In this document: one piece after another, positions 35,172 to 44,642 of the stretch
Layout of the letters: every line of letters begins with the position of its first letter
Numbering within the stretch: position 1 is the first letter of the stretch
Source of the DNA: Micromonospora echinofusca
Lineage (GTDB): Bacteria; Actinomycetota; Actinomycetes; Mycobacteriales; Micromonosporaceae
Assembly: GCF_900091445.1 (NCBI RefSeq)
Contig: NZ_LT607733.1
Coordinates: 6,103,001 to 6,167,000, forward strand
Length of the DNA stretch: 64,000 nt
Direction: 5' to 3'
Notes under the pieces: model-generated
What the model was told of the DNA's origin: nothing
Seen by the model: only the letters and a program-made list of their open reading frames with translations
The model's database searches: none
Program-made: the position numbers and the translations under genes

Positions 35172-38100
35172 CCGACATTCCTCTTCCCGCTGTCGTCGAT
35201 GTGGTCCGCGAGTGCCGCGAGACTCGGGAACCGCATCAGCTCCAGTACTCCGATCTTCCGGTCGGTACGGCCCGCGAGAGCGCGGGCGAGGTTCGGTAGG
35301 TCGACCGACGTCAACCCCAGGTCGAACCAGCTGGCGTGCGGGCGCACCGTTTCCGCGCCGACGAGCGGGCGCAACGCGAGCGCGAGCGCCTTGACGGTCG
35401 GCGACCACCCGGTCTCGTCCGTCGTCCCGACATCCGAAGAGTCGGAAGTGGACGAGTGTTGCGCGCCGCCGTCCCGCTGCGGGAGGAACGCGACGTCCTC
35501 GCGCACCCCGAGCAGCACGGAGCGGGAGGGCCGGGCCAGTAGGCAGGAGGCGATGTCCAGGACGCTGATCTCGTCGAGCCCCAGGGCCTCGGCCACGGCC
35601 ACGTTCGCCTCGTCGGTCTGCCGTGCCTCGCGCACCGACGTCACCGACACGACGGTGACGGGGATCCGGGTGGCCTGCTCCGCGATCATCTCGGCCGCGG
35701 CGCACGCCGCCGAATAGGTCTCCACACCCGTCCCCGCGACGTGCGCGTTGACGGAGGAGACGACCGCGAGCGGGGCATCCAGGGCGTGCGCCAACTCGAC
35801 GGCTGTGCGGACCCCGTCGGTCTTCGGACCGAGAAGCCGCTCGAGCGCATCCTGCGGCGCGGGCCGTGGCTCCCCCGCCAGGTGGACGACCAGGGTCCGC
35901 TCCGCGGGAGCCCACCCGGTCTTCTCCAGCAGGTCGCCCACCGCCGCGGTCGAACCGATGTCGGTGAAGACCCGGTCGAGCCCGTCCGCCGGGGCGCTCC
36001 CCGGCCGGGCGCGGTGGCCGACGAGCGTGACGCGCAGGCCGCGAGCGGACAGTTCGGCGCCGAGCGCCTCGCCGAGTCGTCCGGTGCCACCGAGGAGCAC
36101 GGCATGGGTCGCCGGCGGGACGTCGCCCCCGATGGAGACCGGCGCGAGGACACGACGCCAGAGGTCACCGCCAGGGCCTACGAACAGATCCGCGACGGCC
36201 GGGCGCGCGCCCGCCGCCGAGGCCAGCTCCTGCGCCAGGACGTCGTCGAGTTCCTGCTCGTGCACGAGCGGATGCACCCAGACCGTACGTACGGAGCGCG
36301 CGCCCGCCCCGTGCGCGACCGCGCGGAGGAACGCCGCCACGGGATGCGACCGGGGTAGCCGTCGAGCGTCACCCTCGCGCGCCTCGACGAGGATCACGAC
36401 GTCCTGCCCCCGCAACCGGTCGGGTTCAGCCATGTGACGCCAGTGCTCGAGCACCTCGTGCAGCTGCCGCGGTGTGCAGCCGGCCATGGCCGAGTGGACC
36501 AACCCGCGCCCGCGCAGGACGACCGGCTTGCGGACCTGACCCTGCGCTCCTGCCGGTGTCACCTCCGAGGAGGCCGGCCGGGCAACCCACGCCAACTCCC
36601 ACAGCCGCGGCGGGTCGGGGTTGACGAACCTCCGCACGAGCCTTCCCTTGCGGACCTTGCCGATGCTGGTCCGTTCGATCGCACCCGGCGGAATGTCGAC
36701 CACGTGCGCGACGGGCACGCCGATGATCGTCTCCACGCACCGTCTGACTTCGCCGCGCACCGTCGACGCGTCGCCGTCGACGGCACAGAACACGGCGATC
36801 TGATCACGATCGAGACTCGGCGCCCGGAAGGAGGTGATCGCGCAGGTTCCCGGCACCACGCCGTCGACCTGCTCGACCTCGCCCTCAAGGTCAGCGGAGT
36901 TCCAGGTCACGCCGTTCGCGACGATCCTGGTGCCGTCCCTGCCGACGAAGTGCACGCCGCTGTCGTCGATCCGGGCGAGGTCGCCGGTCCGGAACCAGCC
37001 GTCGGCACCCATGGCGAGGTCTCCGCCCACCAGATAGCGCTCCAGCACCGGTGAACCACGAACTTCCAGGTGCCCCACGCCGAGGCCGTCCTCCGCGGCG
37101 TCCGCCGCCACGATCCGGACCTCCACCCCGGGAAGCGGAAAGCCGACCGAGACTGTCGGAGACGAGTCCGCGAGTGGGTCGTAGTGCGGGGAGTACAGGA
37201 CCCCGGAGCACGTCTCCGCCATGCCCCAGGCCGGTGCGATCGTGCCCTTGGGCAGGCCCAGACGGCCCAGTGCGTCCTCGAAGCGCGCGCAGTCCCTGGC
37301 GGAGACCGCCTCGCCGCCGTTCAGACAGAACCGGATGCTCGTGAGGTCGACGGAGGCGTCGGCCGGGATGTTCCCGGCCTCGTTGGCCAGCAGCCGATAG
37401 GCGAAGTTGGGCGACCACACCGCGCTGACGCGGTGCTCGGTCACGAGCCGGAACCACTCCGCGGGATTCGTGAGGATGCGTTCGGTCGCGACGGAGAGGT
37501 GCCTGGCCGCGATCACGGCGTCCCGGACGTGGGCCATGAGCATGCCGCCGACATGCGAGAGCGGCATCCAGTTGAAGCCGACCGTCGCGGAGTCGAGCCC
37601 GTTCACGGCCACGGCGCCGAGCGCCATGTCGATGATGCCCCGGTGCCGCTGCGGCACCACCTTCGCGGCGCCCGTGCTCCCCGAGGTCATGAAGTGCACC
37701 AGCGACAGGGGACCGTCCTCGGCGGCAGCGGGATCGGCGCCGTCGTGCCCGCCCGGCTCGTCCAGGTCGAGCGGAATCGGGTCGATTCCCCACTTCAACG
37801 CCTCGGAGACGACCCGGAATCGGGCGGCCCTGGCGTGGACGAGTGCGCGGACAGGCGCGTGCTCGGCGAGCGCGGCCAACCACTCGCCCCCTCCCGCGCG
37901 ATCGTCGAGGAGCTCGGCCGGCACCAGCAACGGCTCGGCCCCCGCCACGACGCTGCTCCAGAAGAGCGCGAGGATCTCCGACGGTTCGGTCGCGGCCACG
38001 ACCACGATGGAGCCGCGGTCGAGGCCCCCGCGACGGGCGTCGCCGGCGATCAGCCGTACGCGGTCCCGGAAGACTCGCCAGGTCTCTTCGCGCTGCGTCC

Positions 38101-38245
38101 CGTCGGAGTCGATCGTGCCGACGGTGGACGTGCCTTCCGCCGCCCGGTCGAGGACCTCCGAAAGGCTCTGCGGCGTCCCCTCGGTCCGTACCGTGGCAAG
38201 GGGCTGACCCGCAAGCTGGGCGATAACGCGGTGCTCGGTCTGCAT
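35168..38245 (-). CDS. Acyl-AMP ligase-ketoreductase-ACP protein
   Basis: This 1025-aa protein has an adenylating domain (about residues 30-550) with FMTSGSTGAAKVVPQRH, NWMPLSHVGGMLMAHVRDA, AWGMAETCSG, WFRTGDLARIDDSG and the catalytic Lys in TSIGKVRKGR, so it activates a carboxylic acid rather than an amino acid. A ketoreductase follows (about 685-880): VLLGGTGRLGEALGAELSAR, an active-site Ser in VVSSVNAHVAG and Tyr in ETYSAACAAAE. The ACP at the end has WFDLGLTSVDLPNL with Ser980. It is probably the loading and first reduction module. It overlaps the KS-ACP gene by four bases. Confidence 0.88.
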   Translation of the reverse strand: MQTEHRVIAQLAGQPLATVRTEGTPQSLSEVLDRAAEGTSTVGTIDSDGTQREETWRVFRDRVRLIAGDARRGGLDRGSIVVVAATEPSEILALFWSSVVAGAEPLLVPAELLDDRAGGGEWLAALAEHAPVRALVHARAARFRVVSEALKWGIDPIPLDLDEPGGHDGADPAAAEDGPLSLVHFMTSGSTGAAKVVPQRHRGIIDMALGAVAVNGLDSATVGFNWMPLSHVGGMLMAHVRDAVIAARHLSVATERILTNPAEWFRLVTEHRVSAVWSPNFAYRLLANEAGNIPADASVDLTSIRFCLNGGEAVSARDCARFEDALGRLGLPKGTIAPAWGMAETCSGVLYSPHYDPLADSSPTVSVGFPLPGVEVRIVAADAAEDGLGVGHLEVRGSPVLERYLVGGDLAMGADGWFRTGDLARIDDSGVHFVGRDGTRIVANGVTWNSADLEGEVEQVDGVVPGTCAITSFRAPSLDRDQIAVFCAVDGDASTVRGEVRRCVETIIGVPVAHVVDIPPGAIERTSIGKVRKGRLVRRFVNPDPPRLWELAWVARPASSEVTPAGAQGQVRKPVVLRGRGLVHSAMAGCTPRQLHEVLEHWRHMAEPDRLRGQDVVILVEAREGDARRLPRSHPVAAFLRAVAHGAGARSVRTVWVHPLVHEQELDDVLAQELASAAGARPAVADLFVGPGGDLWRRVLAPVSIGGDVPPATHAVLLGGTGRLGEALGAELSARGLRVTLVGHRARPGSAPADGLDRVFTDIGSTAAVGDLLEKTGWAPAERTLVVHLAGEPRPAPQDALERLLGPKTDGVRTAVELAHALDAPLAVVSSVNAHVAGTGVETYSAACAAAEMIAEQATRIPVTVVSVTSVREARQTDEANVAVAEALGLDEISVLDIASCLLARPSRSVLLGVREDVAFLPQRDGGAQHSSTSDSSDVGTTDETGWSPTVKALALALRPLVGAETVRPHASWFDLGLTSVDLPNLARALAGRTDRKIGVLELMRFPSLAALADHIDDSGKRNVG

Positions 38246-38247
38246 CT

Positions 38248-39324
38248 TTACCGACTGACCACCGGACGCCCGTCACGCAGGACGTTGAACTGCGTGTGCG
38301 GGTTGTTCGCCGGGCTGATGACCTTGTCGCCCCACGGGTCGATCGCGATCCGGTTCATGCCGTCCGGGGCGTACTCGACGACGAGCGCCTTGCGCGTCCA
38401 GTTCTGGAAGTTGCCGCCGGTCATGTGCGGGAGCAGGCCCGCGAAGACCATGATGGATCCGGCCCGCATCGGCAGCGGGATCATTCCGGACGGGTCCTCC
38501 GCGAACACCCGGTTGCCGAACTCGCCCTTCTCGTGCACGAGCGGTCCCACGCGGTGACTGCCGGGAAGCACCCACATGCACCCCGAATCCTCGTCCGCGT
38601 CGGTGAGCGCGAACCAGGCGGTGACGATCTTTCCGGGCTGGTCGACGTACGTGTAACCGGTGTCCTGGTGCCACGGGAAGGCCAGACAGGAGTTCGGGCT
38701 CTTGTAGACCGACTGGTCCCAGTACAGGCGGACGTTCGGCCCGATCAGGTCGTACATCATGTGCTGCAGGAGCGGCAGCGCGATGAGCTTGCGCAGCGGT
38801 GCCGAATGACGCGCGAGCTGGACGTTGAACGACACCTTGCCGGCCTGCGTGATGTTGTTCTTGCCGCCGGCGGCGTTCGCGGCCGTCACGCGCTCCGCTT
38901 CGAAGCGGTCGAGGTCGGCGACCACTTCCTCCAGGAACGCCTTGCTGAGCACGTCTTCGACGATCACGTAGCCGTCGCGGTCGTACGCCTCGGCCTCGGC
39001 GTCGCTGAGCACCCGCTTGCCGCTGCCGACCGATCGCCAGAGAAAGCTGTCGCTGAGCGGGTGACGGCGGAACGACGGCCAGCGCGAGGACCGGAGCCCG
39101 AACCGTTCCTGGCAGAACAGCGCCCAGTCCGCACGGGCGTCGTTGACGATCGGACCACGACCGTTCGTCATGGACACGGCGAGATCGGAACCCACGATCG
39201 CCTGAGCGCTGTCGGGAATCGTCCTGTCCTGGAAGCCGTACTGCGCCGCGATCCGCGCGTCTGGCTCCACCCACGCAGCGAACTGGCGGAGTTCCCCGAA
39301 CGTCGTCCTGACTTCCTGAGCCAT
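38248..39324 (-). CDS. Phytanoyl-CoA dioxygenase-type Fe(II)/2-oxoglutarate oxygenase
   Basis: The 358-aa enzyme has the PhyH signature: FPWHQDTGYTYVDQPGKIVT with the iron-binding His and Asp (HxD, about residue 212), then MWVLPGSHRVG and HMTGGNFQNWTRKALVVEYA with the distal His and the Arg that binds 2-oxoglutarate. Residues 1-100 form an unusual N-terminal extension before the catalytic core, which starts near YDRDGYVIVEDV. It would hydroxylate the acyl or amino-acid intermediate. The gene sits between the large synthetase and the ligase-KR-ACP with two-base and 35-base gaps, so all are co-transcribed. Confidence 0.88.
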   Translation of the reverse strand: MAQEVRTTFGELRQFAAWVEPDARIAAQYGFQDRTIPDSAQAIVGSDLAVSMTNGRGPIVNDARADWALFCQERFGLRSSRWPSFRRHPLSDSFLWRSVGSGKRVLSDAEAEAYDRDGYVIVEDVLSKAFLEEVVADLDRFEAERVTAANAAGGKNNITQAGKVSFNVQLARHSAPLRKLIALPLLQHMMYDLIGPNVRLYWDQSVYKSPNSCLAFPWHQDTGYTYVDQPGKIVTAWFALTDADEDSGCMWVLPGSHRVGPLVHEKGEFGNRVFAEDPSGMIPLPMRAGSIMVFAGLLPHMTGGNFQNWTRKALVVEYAPDGMNRIAIDPWGDKVISPANNPHTQFNVLRDGRPVVSR

Positions 39325-39359
39325 TCCTTCACCCCTCGATCGAAGCAGCCTGACTTGTC

Positions 39360-42300
39360 TCAGATGCGCGCGGTAACCGTGCGGCTCAACTGGCTGACCG
39401 TCGGATTGTCGAAGATCAACGCCACATCCAGCTCGGTGCGCAGCTCCTGATTCAGGATCGCCATGATCCGGATCGCGTCGACCGAGTCGCCACCCAGATC
39501 GAAGAAGTCGTCCTCGTCCCCGAACTCGACGGACCCGTCGAGCACGCGCTTCCAGATTCCCCGCACCAGCTCGGGAACGTAACCGTGGATCTCCGCGCCG
39601 GCCGGCCGGCGGCCGTCACCGTCGTGGTCCGGATCCACCTCGCCCACGTACTCGTCGACCAGCGCCCGGAGCGCCGCCATGACCTCGGCCCCCTGGTCAG
39701 CTCGCACCGAGCGGAGCACGTGCGACAGGGCCGCGTCGAGGTCCTCGGCCGACGACGGGCTGAGTGCGAGCCCCTCCTCCGCGCCCACCATCGCCCAGCG
39801 GCTCAGCGCGAAGACGGTGCGGTCGCCATCGGACCCTCCGCCCGACCGGCCCGTGCCCACGATGACGAGCCGACCGGACGCGCCCGCCTCACGAACCCGG
39901 CCCGCGAGACCCACCATGCCGGTCACCAGCAGCGCGACGGTGGCGTCGAACGCGGTGTCGATGTCGATCACCACCGCCTCGGCGTCGAGAGACCCCGGTT
40001 CCTCCTCCGCGAGGACGCGCGCGGACGCACGTGCCTTCGTCACGACGAGGTCGAGCGGACGGACTCGGCCATCGAGCCGCGCCTCGGCCGCGCCAGGGTC
40101 CCCCAGGGGCGCGGCAAGGCCACGGACGAGCCGGGCGAGCGCCTGCGCCGAGACCCGCTCCGCGCGGTCCACGCCAGCGTCCTCGCGGCCCCGCTCGTCG
40201 CCCGCCGTGGCCGCTTCCGGCTCGGCCGTCGGAACGAACCGCTCCTCGAGACCGCGAATCAACCGCGCGAGCAGCAGTTCGCCCCGGTCCTGCGGAAGGA
40301 ACGCCCGCGCCGCGTCGATCGACAGTTCGACGTCGCCACCGGGCCGCTGGGTGAAGGTCACGGCGAGCGGGAAACGGACCACGTCGGTGGGCATCGACAC
40401 CTCGTCGACCTGGTGGCCACCCAGTGCGAACGCCTCGAGGTTGTCCCACGACACCGTCACCGTGGGCGTCTGCACGCGACGGGTGACGTCGTTGAACACC
40501 TGACGGAAGGTGAGCGAGCCGTGTTCGACCCCCGACATGACGGCGCCCTTGACCGAGGGGCGCGGGTCGTCCCCGGCCACCGGGCCCAGCCAGAACGGCG
40601 CCAGCACGGCACAGCTGCCGTACTCCACCACCGACGGCTTGGCAGGGAACGCGTAGAGGTGGTGACGTCCGAGCGTCTCATCGATGATCTCCGCCGCCGC
40701 CCGGAGAGCCTCGGCGAACGACGTCGACCGCTCGGAGCGGGCGTACGACGCGAGGCCCGCGCGCAGGTCCGAGGCGAGGCGACCCGACAGCCGGTAGCCA
40801 CGGCGGTCGAGGGTCCGCGCGTCGAACCCGGTCTCGAACGCCTCGTCCGGCAGGGCGTTCACCCACCGGGTCCAGTGCGCCCGGTCCCGCTCCCTGCTCT
40901 CCCGGTCGAACTCCGCCACCGGGGGGATCGCCAGCGCCTGGACGGGCCTGCCCTGATAGCGCGCGGCGACGGAGTCGAGCAGTTCGGCGAATCGCATCCC
41001 GTCGAGGACGACATGCGACGCGCGGAGGTTGACGAACACCCCGGTGCCCGAGCGCTGGCAGGTCAGCCGGACGCCGCAACGCGCGACAGGGTCGAGCGGT
41101 TCGGCGGACGACCTCACCCTGATGGCGGCAGCGAAGTCTGCCACGGACTGCGCGACCCCGTCGATCAGTTGCCAGCTCCGGCGATGCGCCTCGCCAAACG
41201 GCTCCACCCACCCGTCAACGCCATCCGTATTGACGCGTAGACGATAGGCAGGCTGCGCCTCGATCGTGTCGAGATAGGCTCGCCGCAGTCGGTCGAGATC
41301 GACTGCCGGGGAGATGAGGAAGGTGCGGTCGATGACGTACGCCTCGCGCGTCTCGGCGCTGATCTGACACGCGGCCCAGATCTCGCGGGCGGCTCGGCTG
41401 ATCGAGACGGGAAACGGGTCCCGCGCCGCCGAATCGACGGGCTTCACCTCATCCGCGCGGTGGGCCACCCCGGCATCGGGCTGGTGCACCGGCCGAGGTT
41501 CCGTACGGTCACCACCGGACTCGCCCGGCACCGCGTCGATCTTCTCGGCCGGTTCGGTCGGCTGCTCCGCTGTCGACGCCACTTCGGTGGTGGTGCTCGC
41601 CAACCGCTCGCTGAGCCGGCCGAGCGCTCGCATCGTGTCGTTCCACGCCTGCCCCGGTGGCAGGAAGTCGACGAGACACGCGATGTCGGTCACGCCGAGC
41701 CGGGCGAGCGCGGCGGTCAGCTTCGACCACTCCTCCTCGGGGCCGACGAGCGACAGCCCGTCGCGCAGCCGACTCGCGGCCGCCTTCATACGCGGCGCCC
41801 AGGTGCCCACCGAGACCAGTTCGGGGTTGTCGTGCGTGCTGCGGAAGGTGGCGAACATGTAGCGCTCCAGCGCTTCCATGTTCCGCTGCTCCGCCGCCTC
41901 GTCCGTGGACACCGCCGCGTGGAGCAGGACCGTCACGTCTCCGCCGTCCGGCGGGAGCCCACCGTCGCGCCGTCCCTGCCGATAACGTTCGAGGTTGCCG
42001 GTGAGCTGGGCCAGGTCCTGCTGGATCAGATTGGTGAGCACACCGCGCCCCGCCCGGCCCGCCTCGTAGAACGAATCAGGCGACCCGACGCACGCCTGCC
42101 ATAGTCGAAGTTCGCTCAGTGGGCGCGGGTGCAGCCGGACCTCCGTACGCTCGCCGGACCCCCCTTCGATCGCGAGGGCTTCGCCGCGCCAGAGACGCTC
42201 CAGTTGCGCGACACGCGTCCGGAAGAGCTCGCGGCGATCGGCGTGGGTCCCGTCGGAGAGGACGAAGTCGCGCTTCATCCAGCCGGATGCCACGCCGAGC

Positions 42301-44642
42301 CCGACCCGCCCGCCGGAGGCGACGTCGACCATCGCCCAGTCCTCCGCCACGGACATCGCCGAGTGGAGCGGCAGCACACTGCTGCCCGCCCGAATCCCGA
42401 TCCGCGAGGTGCGCATCGCGACCATGGCGCCGAGCACCGCCGGGTTCGGCGAGAACCCTGCGAAGTCGTCGAAGTGACGCTCGGGCAGCCAGACGTTCTC
42501 CAAACCCTCGGCCTCCGCGACTTCGACCAGGTCGAGCAGGCGCGAGTAGATGTCGTTCTCGCCGTTGGCCGCGAAGCCGAACAGCGCGAGGCTCACCGAC
42601 GGGGACCGACCGCTCTCAGGCGCGACCTCAGCGTCGCCGCCGCGGGCGAGCCGCTGTGTCGCGCCGGCGACCGCATCGAGGACGGCGCGGCGGACACCGG
42701 CCGTGTGGGCGGGCGACAGGAAGCAGTTCCCCGTCTCCGGTACGAGTACGCCTTCGGCGATCATCATCCGCCGGAACTCGTGGAACGCCTTTCCGCCGTA
42801 CGCGAAGCTCGTCGAGGCCGCAGGCACGAAGCGGAAGAAGGACCCGGTCCCCAGCACGCGGACGCCGACGCCGGAGTCCTCCAGGACTCGCGCGATCGCC
42901 TCACGCAGGTCTTCGCCCGCGGCGTTGAGTTCGGCGAGTACGCCGTCCCCCTCCCGGGCGAGCTGCCGCAGCACCGCCCCCGCCGCGGCCACGGACAGCG
43001 GGTGCTTCGCGTAGGTCCCCCCGGTGAACGACAGGCGGTCCGGGTCGGCGCGCACCTCGTCGGTCCAGGGCCCCCCGTCGATCAGGTCCATGATGTCGGC
43101 ACGGCCCGCCACGGCGGCCATCGGCAGACCGGCGGCGAGCGTCTTCCCGTAGGTGGCGAGGTCCGCACGGACGCCATAAATCTCCTGGAAGCCCCGGACG
43201 TGGAACCGGAACCCGGTGAGGACCTCGTCGAACACGAGAAGGGCGCCCGCCTTCTCGGTGAGGCTCCGCGCCGCTCGCGCGAGCGAGCCGAGATCGACGC
43301 CCGGCGACTGGTTCAGCCGGGGCTCCATCACCACGGCGGCGACCTCCTCGCCGTGCGCGGCCATGAAGGCGGTCAAGTACTGCTCGCTCACGGGCAGTAC
43401 GCGGACATCTTCCGCGGCGCCCGGGGACACACCGGGAAACGACGGGGTCGCCAGGTGGTCGCGGCGCCTTCCCGGACGCGGGCTGAAGAGGGTGGAGTCA
43501 GAGTGACCGTGGTAGGCGCCCTGCAGGAGAACGACGAGTGACCGTCCCGTGTAGGCGCGGGCGAGGCGCATCGCGGTGAAGACCGCCTCGGTTCCGGTGA
43601 CACAGAAGTTCACCCGGTCCATCTGCGTCAGCTCGCAGAGCAGCTGCGCCACCTGCGCGGTTTCCGCGACCTCGGCGCCGATGTGAAGCCCGCGCTCGAT
43701 CTGCCGCTCGACTGCCTCACGGACGAAGTCGGGATTGTGGCCGAAGAGGTGAGCGCCGTAACCCATCGTGAGGTCGATCAGCTTCCGCCCGTCGACATCC
43801 CACACGTGGGCGCCGCTCGACCGGTCGATCCAGATCGGATAGGACGCCGCGCGCTCCTCGTGCTCACGCTGGGCGATCTTCCGGTTGTTGCACAGGTGCC
43901 CCTGGCTCCGCTGACTGAGCGCACGCGAAGCGACGGTGGCCGCGGCGTAGGTCGCGCCTCGGTCCCGCTGGTGCCCCGGTCGTTCCACCGCCGGCGCCGC
44001 CTGGATCTCACCGGCGCCACCCCGGGCAGCAGGCGTCGCCGACGGCTCACCACTCACCACGACCGGCTGCGACACCACCACGCCACCGCCGCCCCGAACC
44101 ACCGATTCCGAAACCCACCGCCCCACAGCACGAACCGTCACCACATCCTCAAGCAACTGCTGAACCGAAACATCAACCCCGAACCGCGACTTCACCTCAC
44201 GCGACAACTCAACCAACACCAACGAATCAGCACCCAGATCCAACAACGGCACCGAACGATCAACCGACCCCGGATCCAACTCCAGCAACTGCTCCACAAG
44301 ACCAGCCACCGCACCCTCGACGTCGCCAGCGCCGCCCCCCGAAACAGGCACCACCGCCGACTCACCACTCACCACGACCGGCTGCGACACCACCACGCCA
44401 CCGCCGCCCCGAACCACCGATTCCGAAACCCACCGCCCCACAGCACGAACCGTCACCACATCCTCAAGCAACTGCTGAACCGAAACATCAACCCCGAACC
44501 GCGACTTCACCTCACGCGACAACTCAACCAACACCAACGAATCAGCACCCAGATCCAACAACGGCACCGAACGATCAACCGACCCCGGATCCAACTCCAG
44601 CAACTGCTCCACAAGACCAGCCACGGCATCCTCAGTCAGCAA
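39360..44642 (-). CDS. Hybrid synthetase: ACP-ACP-aminotransferase-LLM monooxygenase-C-PCP
   Basis: The 1760-aa protein starts at TTG 44642 (GGAGGGG upstream). Domains in order: two near-identical ACPs with LLDLGADSLVLVEL (Ser35 and Ser140), a GSAM-type PLP aminotransferase (about 265-665; Lys500 in TYGKTLAAGLPM), a luciferase-like flavin monooxygenase (about 680-1000, LALFGFAANGENDIYSRLLD), an NRPS condensation domain (about 1074-1470, His1210 and Asp1214 in SHVVLDGM), a degraded KR-like structural segment (about 1480-1660), and a PCP with FFDLGGDSVDAIRI (Ser1720). The aminotransferase and monooxygenase should add an amine and a hydroxyl to the carrier-bound acyl chain. No adenylation, KS or thioesterase domain is present. 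Confidence 0.9.
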   Translation of the reverse strand: MLTEDAVAGLVEQLLELDPGSVDRSVPLLDLGADSLVLVELSREVKSRFGVDVSVQQLLEDVVTVRAVGRWVSESVVRGGGGVVVSQPVVVSGESAVVPVSGGGAGDVEGAVAGLVEQLLELDPGSVDRSVPLLDLGADSLVLVELSREVKSRFGVDVSVQQLLEDVVTVRAVGRWVSESVVRGGGGVVVSQPVVVSGEPSATPAARGGAGEIQAAPAVERPGHQRDRGATYAAATVASRALSQRSQGHLCNNRKIAQREHEERAASYPIWIDRSSGAHVWDVDGRKLIDLTMGYGAHLFGHNPDFVREAVERQIERGLHIGAEVAETAQVAQLLCELTQMDRVNFCVTGTEAVFTAMRLARAYTGRSLVVLLQGAYHGHSDSTLFSPRPGRRRDHLATPSFPGVSPGAAEDVRVLPVSEQYLTAFMAAHGEEVAAVVMEPRLNQSPGVDLGSLARAARSLTEKAGALLVFDEVLTGFRFHVRGFQEIYGVRADLATYGKTLAAGLPMAAVAGRADIMDLIDGGPWTDEVRADPDRLSFTGGTYAKHPLSVAAAGAVLRQLAREGDGVLAELNAAGEDLREAIARVLEDSGVGVRVLGTGSFFRFVPAASTSFAYGGKAFHEFRRMMIAEGVLVPETGNCFLSPAHTAGVRRAVLDAVAGATQRLARGGDAEVAPESGRSPSVSLALFGFAANGENDIYSRLLDLVEVAEAEGLENVWLPERHFDDFAGFSPNPAVLGAMVAMRTSRIGIRAGSSVLPLHSAMSVAEDWAMVDVASGGRVGLGVASGWMKRDFVLSDGTHADRRELFRTRVAQLERLWRGEALAIEGGSGERTEVRLHPRPLSELRLWQACVGSPDSFYEAGRAGRGVLTNLIQQDLAQLTGNLERYRQGRRDGGLPPDGGDVTVLLHAAVSTDEAAEQRNMEALERYMFATFRSTHDNPELVSVGTWAPRMKAAASRLRDGLSLVGPEEEWSKLTAALARLGVTDIACLVDFLPPGQAWNDTMRALGRLSERLASTTTEVASTAEQPTEPAEKIDAVPGESGGDRTEPRPVHQPDAGVAHRADEVKPVDSAARDPFPVSISRAAREIWAACQISAETREAYVIDRTFLISPAVDLDRLRRAYLDTIEAQPAYRLRVNTDGVDGWVEPFGEAHRRSWQLIDGVAQSVADFAAAIRVRSSAEPLDPVARCGVRLTCQRSGTGVFVNLRASHVVLDGMRFAELLDSVAARYQGRPVQALAIPPVAEFDRESRERDRAHWTRWVNALPDEAFETGFDARTLDRRGYRLSGRLASDLRAGLASYARSERSTSFAEALRAAAEIIDETLGRHHLYAFPAKPSVVEYGSCAVLAPFWLGPVAGDDPRPSVKGAVMSGVEHGSLTFRQVFNDVTRRVQTPTVTVSWDNLEAFALGGHQVDEVSMPTDVVRFPLAVTFTQRPGGDVELSIDAARAFLPQDRGELLLARLIRGLEERFVPTAEPEAATAGDERGREDAGVDRAERVSAQALARLVRGLAAPLGDPGAAEARLDGRVRPLDLVVTKARASARVLAEEEPGSLDAEAVVIDIDTAFDATVALLVTGMVGLAGRVREAGASGRLVIVGTGRSGGGSDGDRTVFALSRWAMVGAEEGLALSPSSAEDLDAALSHVLRSVRADQGAEVMAALRALVDEYVGEVDPDHDGDGRRPAGAEIHGYVPELVRGIWKRVLDGSVEFGDEDDFFDLGGDSVDAIRIMAILNQELRTELDVALIFDNPTVSQLSRTVTARI
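44046..44624 (-). repeat. Tandem 264-bp repeat encoding the two ACPs
   Basis: Bases 44046-44309 and 44361-44624 read the same at every position I compared, with a 315-bp period. Each copy encodes the core of one ACP, from its phosphopantetheine helix to the linker. Silent positions match too, so the duplication is recent or is kept alike by gene conversion. The codons also differ in style from the rest of the gene: TTG, GTT, CGT and GGT are frequent here. Confidence 0.9.

Noticed and set aside
44046..44624. The tandem repeat as a CRISPR array
   Set aside because: Only two long units, coding for ACPs; there are no short repeats or spacers.
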